A stretch of DNA of 64,000 nt from NCBI RefSeq assembly GCF_003473485.1, contig NC_053044.1:35964091-36028090 (forward strand), given 5' to 3'. Of this stretch, positions 35,945-46,029 are shown piece after piece. Each line of letters opens with the position of its first letter. Position 1 is the first letter of the stretch. The translations under genes were made by a program, and so were the position numbers. Origin of the DNA: Medicago truncatula (taxonomy: Eukaryota > Streptophyta > Magnoliopsida > Fabales > Fabaceae). Below the pieces are notes generated by a model. That model ran no database searches and was not told the origin of the DNA. It saw nothing but the letters and a program-made list of their open reading frames with translations.

Positions 35945-36496
35945 ATGGTTTTGAATGATGGTATCAATCATCATCATCATCATCCATCTGAAATGTCCTT
36001 CAGAATAACACAAGATGGTAGGTTTTTTTCTAGGCTAATGTCCAAGGAAACCTCAAATGCCAACTCATCTTCAAGGAGAGTTTTCTATTATGGTGAAACA
36101 TCTGTTGCTGTTCCTTTCATGTGGGAGGCACAACCAGGAACACCTAAACATCCTTTGTCAGAAACTTCTCTGCCTCCTCTCACACCTCCACCTTCATATT
36201 CTAGTACTAATTACAAGTCCAATGGTAAGAGAAGAAATTCAAAAGTCAACAACATATTTTTTACCATTTTGCCTAGGCTTGTAGGTTCAAGGAAATCTCA
36301 TAATGTGTCACCTTCTTCATCTTCATCGTCTTGGTCGTCGTCGTCGTCATCGTCATCGTTTTCAACGAGAGATGGAAGGCTTTCAAGATCTCCTCACTCT
36401 TCAACTTCTTTGAAAAATAAATTTTCAAATGGATTTAGAGGGTGCTATCCTTTTGGGAGCATGAAGAATGCAACTGTAAGCCATGGTGCACTTTAA
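35945..36496 (+). CDS. Small DUF688-like protein, function unknown
   Basis: A single exon encodes 183 aa. Residues about 55-70 contain VPFMWEAQPGTPK, the 'VPF-W-E-x-PG-P' motif that marks plant DUF688 proteins, followed by a proline-rich stretch (PLTPPP). A short His run (five codons, from a CAT repeat) lies near the N terminus, and a Ser-rich low-complexity tract lies around residues 120-145. There are no membrane segments and no signal peptide. The family has no assigned biochemical role. The motif makes this a credible gene, in contrast to the overlapping frame at 36057-36284. Confidence 0.75.
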   Translation: MVLNDGINHHHHHPSEMSFRITQDGRFFSRLMSKETSNANSSSRRVFYYGETSVAVPFMWEAQPGTPKHPLSETSLPPLTPPPSYSSTNYKSNGKRRNSKVNNIFFTILPRLVGSRKSHNVSPSSSSSSWSSSSSSSSFSTRDGRLSRSPHSSTSLKNKFSNGFRGCYPFGSMKNATVSHGAL

Positions 36497-36786
36497 ATTA
36501 ATCTCAATGAATTCCTTGGTTGTTATTTAGATAGTTTACATCTTGTAGAAAAAAAATCTTTGAAATTTTAGTTGTTAATGTGTTAAGAATGATGTTTGTT
36601 TGGGAATTAGATGTGCAAAGCATAGTATTGATGTCATTTCTCATGATCAAGATAAACTATATGTCTATGCTTCAAAATTAGTTATGATCAATAGATACCT
36701 CTGCAGCACACCGACACTTCATATTGAAAGCATGTGCAATGTCTGATATGTCATGTTTAATAGAGACATAACACCAACACATGTTG

Positions 36787-36878
36787 TGTCTCTGTATTAG
36801 TGTCTAATATGCAATCATTCAATTTTTTCAAATGTCTCTGTATTAGTGTCTAATATGCAATCATTCAATTTTTTCAAA
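36787..36878. repeat. Perfect 46-bp tandem duplication
   Basis: The unit beginning tgtctctgtattagtg occurs twice head to tail (36787-36832 and 36833-36878) with no mismatch. Perfect identity points to a recent slippage event or an assembly artefact. Confidence 0.9.
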
Positions 36879-37259
36879 TTATTATCGATGGTAATTTATT
36901 TGTGGCTGCTTCATAGATAGATATATACACCCTGCATTTTTCAAGTTTGGTACAGAATCACTCATATGAATTTAAATTCCATTTGCTTGAAATCCTGTAC
37001 TGTCTAAACTGCAAAAAATGAAGTACTGCAACTAAAATATAGGACTAGAATTCACTCAAATAAAGTACCATAACATAAAGCTGAAATCTGTTAATGAATT
37101 CACCCAACCATCTGATAAAATTGATGTGTCAGAAATTGAAGTAATGTCGCATACCAAATGTAATTATGTGGAGTTATTTGTAGAATTCCTTTAGTAATTT
37201 TTTGTTATGGTAGATTTTGAATAAATATTAGGTACTAACATTTAAAACCAGTAAAAAAA

Positions 37260-37565
37260 GGCTTAATTGCACTTTTGGACCCCTATTTTTTCAAAAGTTG
37301 CGGTTATGGACCCTTAACTAATTTAAATACAAAACAGCCCGTTATGTTTTGATTCTTTGGCAGTTTTGGACCCCCAAGGTAAAAAAAAATTGACACGTGG
37401 CACCTCACTTAGGGTGCCACGTCAGCGTTGACTGAGTCAACAATGGACTCGGGGTCCAAAACTGTCAAAGAATCAAAACATAGGGGGCTGTTTTGTATTT
37501 AAATTAGTTAGGGGTCCATAACCGCAACTTTTGGAAAGATAGAGGTCCAAAAGTGCAATTAAGCC
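37260..37565. mobile_element. MITE of the 'ggcttaattgcac' type, 306 bp
   Basis: The two ends are inverted repeats over about 120 bp, starting GGCTTAATTGCACTTTTGGA, around a GC-richer centre. The centre holds a smaller inverted repeat with ACACGTGGCACC and GGTGCCACGTCA. The flanks are A-rich, so the target duplication (possibly 8-9 A-rich bases) cannot be fixed. There is no coding sequence. Confidence 0.8.
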
Positions 37566-37797
37566 GAAAAAAATGCATAAAAATAGTATAAGAAAAAGCA
37601 ATATACATGTAAGGTCCACTATTAAGCATCCAATTAAGAGTTACACTATTTTGGATGGTGTAAGCATAGCAAAAAAGATCAATTACGGGAACTAATAATT
37701 GAGCCCCTAATGTTATAAAAAAAATTAATGTGATTCTGAGCAATTATGAAACTTTGGATCAGATCTGTGATGTGGTTTTCATTTGATAATAAATACT

Positions 37798-37801
<4 letters not shown>

Positions 37802-37872
<71 letters not shown>
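37802..37872. repeat. (TA)n microsatellite, about 35 units
   Basis: An uninterrupted alternating AT run of about 70 bases. It explains the Tyr-Ile repeat frame overlapping it, which is not a gene. Confidence 0.97.
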
Positions 37873-37875
<3 letters not shown>

Positions 37876-38097
37876 GTGGTTTTCCTTGCTACATGTATGT
37901 AGATACATGCACGCTGGCTGCCTACTATTTGTCTTAATTTTTTGTTTCTTTTTTATTTATGATTGGGCAGATTCAGTTAGTATGATGAAGAGAATAATTC
38001 ATTTTAAGGTGTTTCTGTTACAATTTTAAGGTGTCTATGACTGAATAAAATTTAAAAGGAAAATACACAATTAAAAAGGAAAAAAATGAGGTATTTT

Positions 38098-38225
38098 TTT
38101 TTGTCAGGTAACTTAGTGGCTAGAATTCACCTTATAAGGTGAATAAGTGGGGTGTTCGGGGTTCGAACCCCGACCCCTGCATATAATAATGCATTATCCT
38201 ATCAACTGAGTTAGGCTCACGGGAC
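38098..38225 (-). mobile_element. tRNA-derived SINE, full length
   Basis: On the minus strand it begins with an A-box region (gtgagcctaactcagttgat), has a B box (ggggttcgaacccc) and ends in an A-rich tail (T run at 38098-38102). It is flanked by a perfect 15-bp duplication AAAATGAGGTATTTT (38083-38097 and 38226-38240). It belongs to the same family as the shorter copy at 13602-13707. Internal pol III signals imply that it could be transcribed. Confidence 0.88.
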
Positions 38226-38240
38226 AAAATGAGGTATTTT

Positions 38241-39795
38241 AATTGGTTGAAAACAACAAAAATGTGGGCAGAAAGAAATCTTTACTTGAGATAAAGCTAG
38301 TAGAAATGGTGGAGGAACGAAATGTTTATCATAGTTAATAATACACAAAAAAATGTTTATAACACACTTTCTTAGAATTGAGTCATACTAAATTACATCG
38401 ACTCCATACCGGATTTTGGTGGAACTTTTATAACCATAAGAGTAAATTTAAATATTAAATAAAAGTGTAACAAACACGATATGAGTATATATATATAGTT
38501 TGTTTTCATTTATCCTTTAAAAAGTGTAACAAACAAAACGAATATATATATATATATATTTATTTTTCATTATCCCAATTATACATTTAAACAAATTTTT
38601 CTATAATAAAGATTGTTGTGTGTGTCATTAAAAAAAAATAAGAAATTCAGCAAGGCACGATTACATTTTCGCGTGAATCCAATGAAGGCGCAAAAATTCC
38701 CTTGTTGTTGTGTTTTTTTTTTTTTAACTATTTTATAATTAGAATAAAAAGTAAGCTAAAACAAGTGTAGGGGTTATACTATTTTCTGACAAAGTATATT
38801 CTATTTTTTCAGTCTATGACATTAAACTCTATTTGAATTTAATCTTTAGAAGTTCTTTTAATGAATGTCTGAATTAACGGCGGGTTTGATAAAATCATGG
38901 TGATCTAATTATTTTGTAGAAATTAAAATTTTAAAATATATCTTTTACATTGTATCTCAATGTGGTTTCGACAAAGTCACCGTAAATCAAAACATACCAT
39001 CATGAGATTGAATTTAATAGAAGAAACTAAACTATCCCAATATGATAAAATCAAAGTTTGAATACATGTTAAAAAGATATTTACACTTACTATTTTATAG
39101 AATTTTTTGAAAGATCATACCAACTATTATATTTTGGAAATTAGTGAGGACCATACAAATTAGTATAACACATGTAACTATGGGCATTGGTAGCGAGAAG
39201 TGATATTAAAAGAGGGATAATGCTTAATATAGCGACAATAATTTCATGAAAAAGCCATGAATATGGAAAATCTTGTTTTATTGCTCTACTTCACCGTTCA
39301 ATCCTCTTGGCACAACAAAATCTCTCCACGCACTAACCATCACAGTGAGACTCATTCCAATTAACAAAGTTAGACATCTTGTCCAATGTTCACGACAAGA
39401 TCAACACCTCTAGCTTAAACTTATGGCGTTGTTACTTTTCCTTTTATGTTGATCTTAAATAATCATGTGCTAGTTAAACCTTTATCATTATATACACATA
39501 TGTAATAAACAGAAAATTATATTTAGTTTTAAAAATGAAATGAGTATGTGGAGAGAAGTTTGTTTGATAGAAGTGCTAGAGTCGGTTAGTGCAAGCAATT
39601 ATATGTTCCAATAAAAAGAAGCACATAAATGGAGAGTGGTGTAGCAAGCGGTTACTTGTGTAGTTGTGTAACTGGTTTTAATAGCTTTTAACACATAAAT
39701 GTATGTGAAATTGTGGCTCATGATATATTCGCGAGAAAATTTATGTCTTGAACATTAGAGTCGCTTTCAAGACTCTCAAACTTATAGCTTAATTT
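38241..39795. other. Intergenic, no gene seen
   Basis: AT-rich, with two short (TA)n runs near 38490 and 38545. No structured element or credible frame was recognised. Confidence 0.45.
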
Positions 39796-40014
39796 TCAGT
39801 CGTTATGGACAGTATTCAACGAGTAGTATGGTGTTATAATGGAAATTTTCTTCACCTTACGGGTAGGTTCTTGATATCTAGTGAAATACTCGTTGAAATA
39901 GTCAGTTAGTTTCGATAGCGTATCGATCGGTGGGAAGTACCAAGTATCAAACTCTTTAGCAATATGCTCAAATTTGACGGTGCAACGTATTGTAATAGGC
40001 GGCGACGGTGATAT
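39796..40014 (-). pseudogene. Decayed small gene lacking its ATG (unrecognised product)
   Basis: An open frame of 72 codons on the minus strand begins at an ATA codon (40012-40014). The peptide includes TVKFEHIAKEFDTWYFPP, is not low complexity, and matches no family I recognise. Its upstream structure looks like a real promoter: TATAAATA (complement of 40072-40079), then a short A/C-rich leader with no ATG, then the frame. No ATG occurs in the frame. A likely reading is a gene whose start mutated from ATG to ATA, or a 5' fragment of a longer lost gene. Confidence 0.3.
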
Positions 40015-40071
40015 GTTGAAAATGAAAAATGAATAAGTTTAGTGTGTGAGCAATTGAGAATTGAGAGTATG

Positions 40072-40340
40072 TATTTATAGGAAAAAAATAATATTTAAAC
40101 TAATACAATTTTAAAAATATTTGTTAATATGTATTTAAGTAGAAGAACAATTGGTAGTAAAATAGTTGCTAGTAAAACACGTGGGGCCCCTAACTCCAAA
40201 GGTAGTCCTTTTCTTAACAATTTGGACCAATCATGGAGTGACACCCATGGGGTAGGGTTCATTCTTTTAGCATTGGACCAATCAGATTTGGACAACAAGC
40301 TTTGGACCAATCAGATTTGGACAACAAGCTTTGGACCAAT
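40072..40340 (-). promoter_or_regulatory. TATA box and tandem CCAAT-bearing repeat
   Basis: TATAAATA lies at 40072-40079 (minus strand). Further upstream, 40273-40340 contains a 29-bp unit (starting ttggaccaatcagattt) repeated 2.3 times, each with a CCAAT pentamer on the + strand (ATTGG on the minus strand); another copy of 'ttggaccaatca' is at about 40222. CCAAT boxes act in both orientations, so this could be a duplicated proximal element for the decayed minus-strand frame or for a + strand transcript. Confidence 0.35.
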
Positions 40341-40497
40341 ATTTTAGAATAATAAGATAAAAAATTGTCAACTTAGTGGTGAGTTTCAATGACACCTTTT
40401 GAGTGGCAAATAGGTGAGTAGCCAAAACATTACTCTCTCTAAACTCTATCAAAAAATAAACTAAAGTTAGTGGACCTAAAAAACTTGAACCTCTACA

Positions 40498-41027
40498 ATG
40501 GAAGAAAATAATCATGCTGTCAACCCTCAACAACTTGAACCTCCTTCTGCATTGCCGTGAGTTACCTTCTTTTTTCAAATATTTTGTGTATTCATGAAGT
40601 GATATAGATATTTCATGTCTTGAGCTTTTGGTTGATGTTGCTCTGTATGAAGTTTGATATAGATATGATTTTTTTTCAACATTTTAGTATATTGATGAAG
40701 TTGAAAGAAACTTGCAAGTTTTGAGCTTTTGTTTGATGATGTCATGTATGAAGTTTCATGTTTGTTGATGATTTTTTTTCTTCAACTTTTTAGTATTTTG
40801 ATGAAGTGATAGGTATTTGGAAAAAAGAAATAAACTTTCAAGTCTTGAGCTATAGGTTGATGTTGTCATGTATGAAGTTTGATATACATATGATTTTTTT
40901 TTTCTTTCAACATTTTAGTATATCGATGGTGAGACGCAAGGGGCATTCCCTTACACCTAAAAATAATTATCTTCTTAACCAACATCGACTGATAGGTGAT
41001 TGTGATTTAGGAGATGATATCCCCTAG
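40498..41027 (+). CDS. Possible two-exon small protein (55 aa), unrecognised
   Basis: ATG at 40498 starts MEENNHAVNPQQLEPPSAL. The frame meets a good donor (CC/GTGAGT at 40557). After an acceptor (CATTTTAG at 40918) a second exon continues in frame (MVRRKGHSLTPKNNY...) to a TAG at 41025-41027. The putative intron is filled by three related units of about 110 bp. The product matches no family I know. Phase agreement alone has a one-in-three chance, so this is tentative. Confidence 0.2.
40581..40925. repeat. Three imperfect tandem units of about 105-125 bp
   Basis: Each unit runs from 'tat(t)..tgatgaagt' through 'cttgagctt.tggttgatg' and 'atgtatgaagttt' to a T-run and 'caac.ttttag'. Units start near 40581, 40689 and 40795. 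Each ends in a sequence that would serve as a 3' splice acceptor. Confidence 0.65.
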
Positions 41028-42244
41028 ACAAGGGAAGGTTGGGCGAAGTCTAGGACAGCTGAGCAAGGAGGAATCGATTATTTCCCAAGTATACTGACCA
41101 AAAACGTGGGTTTGAGGAATCCTAGACGTAGTCAAAGCTTAGTAGGACCAAACAAAGAGGCTCAAAACCCACATTCCAATTTTATAACATCACTAACCAT
41201 AATGAGCGATGTGCGAGCGAGCACAATCGTGAGGAGTTGTGCATCAACGATCGTGTTGACGAATCATGTCCTGAAGGAGGAAATTGTCGGAACAGATGTT
41301 GATCACGATAGGTCACGTCGTTTGCCTAATAAGGACGACTTTTGCTTATAAATACTCAGTTTATACATTGTAAAAAGACACGTCCAATTAAACACAGTTT
41401 ATTTTACTATTTAAATCTTTTTTTAAATGTCTTTCTTTATCGTTTTTATGCTCTTTTTTTTTAGCCTAGTAGCTCAAAACCCAAAGATAACCGTACTAAT
41501 GCTCTACTTTAGCATTTAAGGAATCCACAACTAAGGAACAAAATTTATCCCCTAGCTTTAATCACTTGAAGAAAGAATTGCAGTTGAGGACACAAATCGA
41601 ACCTCGGCAAAAATCTTGTTTCATCAACACTTTGTAAATGCTTTTAGAGCCACAATGTCTTCTTTGTCTTGGATTTGAGCATCATCCCCTCGTCCTAATT
41701 TTTTATTATAAAATGCCCATATATTTATCTTTGATTGTTTACAAGAGTATAAATATACTCGGTTATAAAAAATCAAATCATAGATATAGTTGAAAAACAA
41801 AAGATATATCTTAAATTTCTGATTTTCTTTTGTTTCTCATGGATATTTTTGTTTGATGTAATTCTATTCGAGACATGGTTGGACACTCACCTATATGTGT
41901 CTCTAACTCCTATCTTCAAGAAAATGAGAAAATCTAAATTATTCCATTCAAAGTAGAATTTTCCTATCAAATTACTCATAATGGATCCAAACGAATAGTC
42001 GAATACCCACAAAATCGAGCTCATTGTCATCATGTTTTTTTGTTGAATCAAATGGTGACATCTAATCATATCTATTTGAAATAAGGTTGCATATCTTAAA
42101 TTGAAACTACACCGATATTAACATACTGTTCTTGTTCATAAAGTAGATAATACATGCCCCCTTAGAAGGTTTAATCATATGCAACCAGCACGCCAATATA
42201 TACCTATTATACGATAGCAAATTTTAGAAAGAGACCCCTTATGA
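41028..42244. other. Intergenic, possible old retroelement sequence, no gene
   Basis: Positions 41030-41340 are less AT-rich than their surroundings and resemble decayed coding sequence, but I could not assign a domain. From 41350 to 42240 the sequence is AT-rich and featureless. Confidence 0.35.
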
Positions 42245-42464
42245 AAAAGGTGATTGGCTATGCACACCTCTTATATATGGTTCAAATTTTTTATACGATT
42301 TTTTTTTTCAGGCCCTACTTTCCAAAAAAATTGTCCAATGTACCCTACATTGAAAATAAATATCCAACATACCCTACTTTTACTTTTGCCCTTACATAGC
42401 TCCATCTGAGATGGCACCATGTTCCTTCATGATGGCTCCATCTCAGATGGCGCCATCCTACTTG

Positions 42465-42502
<38 letters not shown>

Positions 42503-42654
42503 TTTGGCTTATTAGTTAATATATCCTTTAGGATAGCTCCATCTCAGTTGGCACAATCCTACTAAGTTCTTTTAATTTATTTTTGTTTATTTTTATGTTG
42601 AAAATTTATTAAATAGAAAAAATATAAAATAACATAATAATATAGATTGATATA

Positions 42655-42840
42655 TTAGAAAAATAATAAAAATACAATGAAAGTACTAATGGCATGCAAA
42701 ATAAAATTAGGACAATTTTTGCGATAATGACCCTCGCCTCGGCACAATCCACATTTTCTTGGAACCTTTTCAACTTCATCCATTTCGGTCCTAATGCGAG
42801 TGGTGTTTGAACGACCCTTTTTCGGTCTTTGCGTAGACAA
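42655..42840 (-). pseudogene. Transposase C-terminal fragment with CCHC knuckle (left arm)
   Basis: A 61-codon frame with RPKKGRSNTTRIRTEMDEVE and an intact knuckle C-x2-C-x4-H-x4-C (CGLCRGEGHYRKNC). It is a fragment, with nothing of the catalytic DDE domain. Confidence 0.5.
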
Positions 42841-43149
42841 ATTCGGGCAAAGTTTAAATCCTACATATGCGGGCCAATAACTCTGGTGGTGACCTGAATT
42901 GAAACTTCTATTGTAAACAGCGTATACACTCTTATTTCAGAAAACTGGATCTATATAGGAAGAATAGTCATGACTAAAGCTAGAACATGCCAGCTATGGC
43001 ATGTCATTGTTCAATATTAAAATTTAAGTTGTACAAAATATGGATCAATTTACATCAGAGTTATTGGCGAACTATATTTTGAATCACAGTACAGTATTTC
43101 ATTTTTCATTTAAATATCTTGTATGATATTATTGGCGTATGTAGGATTT

Positions 43150-43320
43150 GAACTTTGCCCGAATTTGTCAACGCGAAGACCGAAAAAGGGTCGTCCAAAT
43201 ACCACCCACATTAGGACCGAAATGGATGAAGTTGAAAAGGTTCCAAGAAAATGTGGATTGAGCCGAGGCGAGGGTCATTATCACAAATATTGCCCTAATT
43301 TTAATCTTGCACGCCAGTAG
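43150..43320 (+). pseudogene. Transposase C-terminal fragment, degenerate knuckle (right arm)
   Basis: The same peptide as the left-arm copy, in inverted orientation. It reads CGLSRGEGHYHKYC, so one zinc ligand is lost, and it ends in a stop after LARQ. Confidence 0.5.
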
Positions 43321-43705
43321 TACTTTCTTTGTATTTTTTTTCTTCTAATATATCAATCTATATTATCATGCTATTTTATATTTTTTTCTATTTAATAAAT
43401 TTTTTGCATAAAAATAATCAAAAAAACAATTTAAAGAATCTAGTAGGATGGTGCCAAATGAGATGGAGCTATCCTAAAGGAGATATTAATTAATAAGCCA
43501 AAAAAAAATTAAAATAAAAAAATAATAAAAAATAAAAGTAAGTAGGATGGCGCCATCTGAGATGGAGCTATGTAAGGGCAAAAGTGAAAGTAGGGCATGT
43601 TGGATATTTATTTTCAATGCAAGGTACATTGGACAATTTTTTTAGAAAGTAGAGCCTGCCAAAAATATTTCTTTTTATACGTGTTACATCGAGGGTGTAC
43701 ATTTC

Positions 43706-45221
43706 TTGCAAGTGAATTCATTGTAACTAGGATATCACTATCTTTGTTGAGACTAAAAGTGACAAAACTTATATCTTTTTATATTAGACTACTTTAACAT
43801 GATTTAGTTTAGTGTATCAGCATGGCTGAGATCGTCTCAATTTCTCAAAAATAAAATAAAAAAGTTTAATTTATGAAAGACATAAACACAAATATATTTT
43901 TTTGAATAATATAAACACAAATATGATATTGATACAATCTATTTTTCTTAAAATATTTTAAAATTTGGTCACATTAATATTTCATTTGTGTGTCTATCTT
44001 TCTTATGATTTGAGTTTATGGAGATGATATTTACCCTTATCAAAATTCAAAATGGCCTATAAAATATGACTTTTTGAAGAAAAAAACTATACCAAGGTTT
44101 AGATTATAAGCTAAAAAAAAAAGCTTTAATTTACATGCACTAATAATGTAAGTTTTTTTAATCATTTAAGATACCCCTAAAAAAAATCATTTAAGTATAT
44201 CATAATTTTATTTAGTGTCAAGAGTTTAATTTTACAATCTCAAAGATACTGAGTTTGAATCTCCTCAAAACGGTTGCAAATTAATCATCAGTATCATTTT
44301 AATTAATAAAAATTAATCTCTCCTTTCCTCAATTTTTAAAAAAATATTTTCTAAACTTCATACAGTGCAAATATCTAATTCTAAACAATGGAGTACATAT
44401 TATATATGGGTTCGTATAGTGATAAAAAAAGAAAAAGGGTTGGTATAATTATGGTAGAAACAATTAAGGCACGTCCGTATTTTTCAAACCCAAAAATGTA
44501 AACAATGTATCTCAGGTTGAAGAAACAAATCACATTGAATTGAAGACTTTCACACTATGAAGTCTCTATTGTTAATTGTACATATCCATTTAATCGATTA
44601 AATCATAGTCTCTATTGCATGTACTTTACTTTGCCAAACTTGCGGCGACAGCCATATTTCTGGCTCAATTTGTTAGCTAGCCGTGGAAATTAAGATACCT
44701 AAAAAGCAGCAAAATGAAAACATTCGATTAAATCATAGTCGGTTTGAAGGACTAATTAAAGCCTACAAGCATGAAGATTACTATCACACACTTGGAAATT
44801 ATCAAAATACTTTAAACGATAATTAACTACAGTTCGTTCTAAAGGAAAAATTAAACAACCAACTGTAGTTGGAGGTATTGAAGATCGTTTTCTTTCAAAT
44901 CTAAAGAGCAATGTTCAACAAGCAGACTATGTGGATATGTCAAATGCCATGCTTATTATAGTGGTTTTCTACCCAAAAAAATACACTAAATGGAAACGTG
45001 AGCTAGTTGACGTGGACTTTTTGAACCGTCCGTTTTAGAAGCATCGTTGAATCCAGCGGCAACCAAGGCAAACAAAATGGCTATATGGTATTTGTCCTTT
45101 TACTTGGATATTTTAGAATTAGAGGGTTGGCATCGGTTAATGTTGCACTTAGTAGACTCCACCTAACAAAATACTACTAAATACTAATACAACAAAAACG
45201 TCGTAGAACTACGCAATGACA
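43706..45221. other. Intergenic, no gene seen
   Basis: AT-rich. A short phrase 'cgattaaatcatagtc' occurs twice (about 44597 and 44727). No credible frame or transposon end was found. Confidence 0.4.
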
Positions 45222-45575
45222 CATTCTAATAAAATTGGAGGCTTAGTTTATCCTTAAAAACCGGTTCATATAGTGATGATTATCTCCTCTATATAAACTC
45301 CTATCAAGAGTCTTATCTATCCGATGTGGGACATGAGTTTTCCCTATACACACCCGTCACACCCAGCACTCTTTGGGCTTTGGTGCGTGAATCGGCCCAT
45401 GCCCAGCAGCACTCTTTGGGCTTGGTGCGTGAATCGGTAGGTGACCCTTGAATTCGACGGGCATACCATGATAAAATTGGTGGCCTAACTCATCCTTTCG
45501 ACAGGCTCTGATACCATAATGAAATTGGAGGCCTAACTCATCCTTAAAAACCGGTTCTGGTTTCATGAATCGGTC
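45222..45575 (-). mobile_element. TRIM-like LTR relic with initiator-Met primer site
   Basis: On the minus strand the sequence TGGTATCAGAGCC (complement of about 45505-45518), the primer-binding site for initiator Met tRNA, follows directly after an LTR-end-like block (aaccggtttttaaggatg ... cctccaatttcatta). A second copy of that block ends at 45222. It is preceded by 'gtcccacatcgga', a phrase typical of plant TRIM LTR starts. The spacing between LTR copies is only about 290 bp and there is no coding capacity, which fits a terminal-repeat retrotransposon in miniature. The right-hand LTR appears truncated. Confidence 0.5.
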
Positions 45576-46029
45576 GTCAAATTCAATATGCTTATGTTTG
45601 ATAATATTCTACGATTTACAGTTTTATATGATTAATTTTAAGATATACTATTTGTTAAAAAAAATTGACGTGGTAAAATAGTGAACTCTTTATGTCGATA
45701 GAACATTCATTTAAAGAAAAATGTCGATGAACATACAATTTAAATTTGTCTTAAAAATTAAGATATGAATATTTTTTTAATAGTATCTGTATATACTAGT
45801 AATATTTTCCTCCCCTTAGGAATATACTTATTACTACATGATTTGTTCATAATATTATTATTTTTTTAAGAAACTAAAATGAGATATATATATTATAAAC
45901 AAGGTTAATTTGTCGTGCATAAGACATGCAAAAGGTAAACCAACCTGCCAAAATACAAGAGTAGGGTGTTGTTCTAAAGGAGCACCATCAAGAAGTTAGA
46001 GCACATTACACAATAACACCCATACAAGG

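Larger units (their letters stand above)
42245..43705. mobile_element. Long inverted-repeat element with zinc-knuckle fragments in both arms
   Basis: Two arms of about 600 bp (42245-42895 and 43123-43705) are diverged inverted copies around a ~225-bp spacer. Both contain the palindromic phrase (c)tccatctgagatggcgcc. Each arm also carries a coding remnant reading outward from the centre (toward lower coordinates on the minus strand, 42655-42840; toward higher ones on the + strand, 43150-43320). The remnant peptide reads RPKKGRPNTT, then EMDEVEKVPRKCGL and a C-x2-C-x4-H-x4-C knuckle. Such C-terminal knuckles occur in Mutator-like (MURA/FAR1-type) transposases. In the right arm the second Cys is Ser. 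The element looks like a palindromic derivative of a Mutator-type transposon; the superfamily is inference. Confidence 0.6.

Noticed and set aside
37746..37937. Open frame with a long Tyr-Ile repeat
   Set aside because: It is a translation of the (TA)n microsatellite at 37802-37872 and has no coding signal outside it.
45357..45566. 69-codon minus-strand frame with repeated HAPSPK-like phrases
   Set aside because: It lies inside the TRIM-like relic and comes from a short non-coding duplication ('cagcactctttgggctt').
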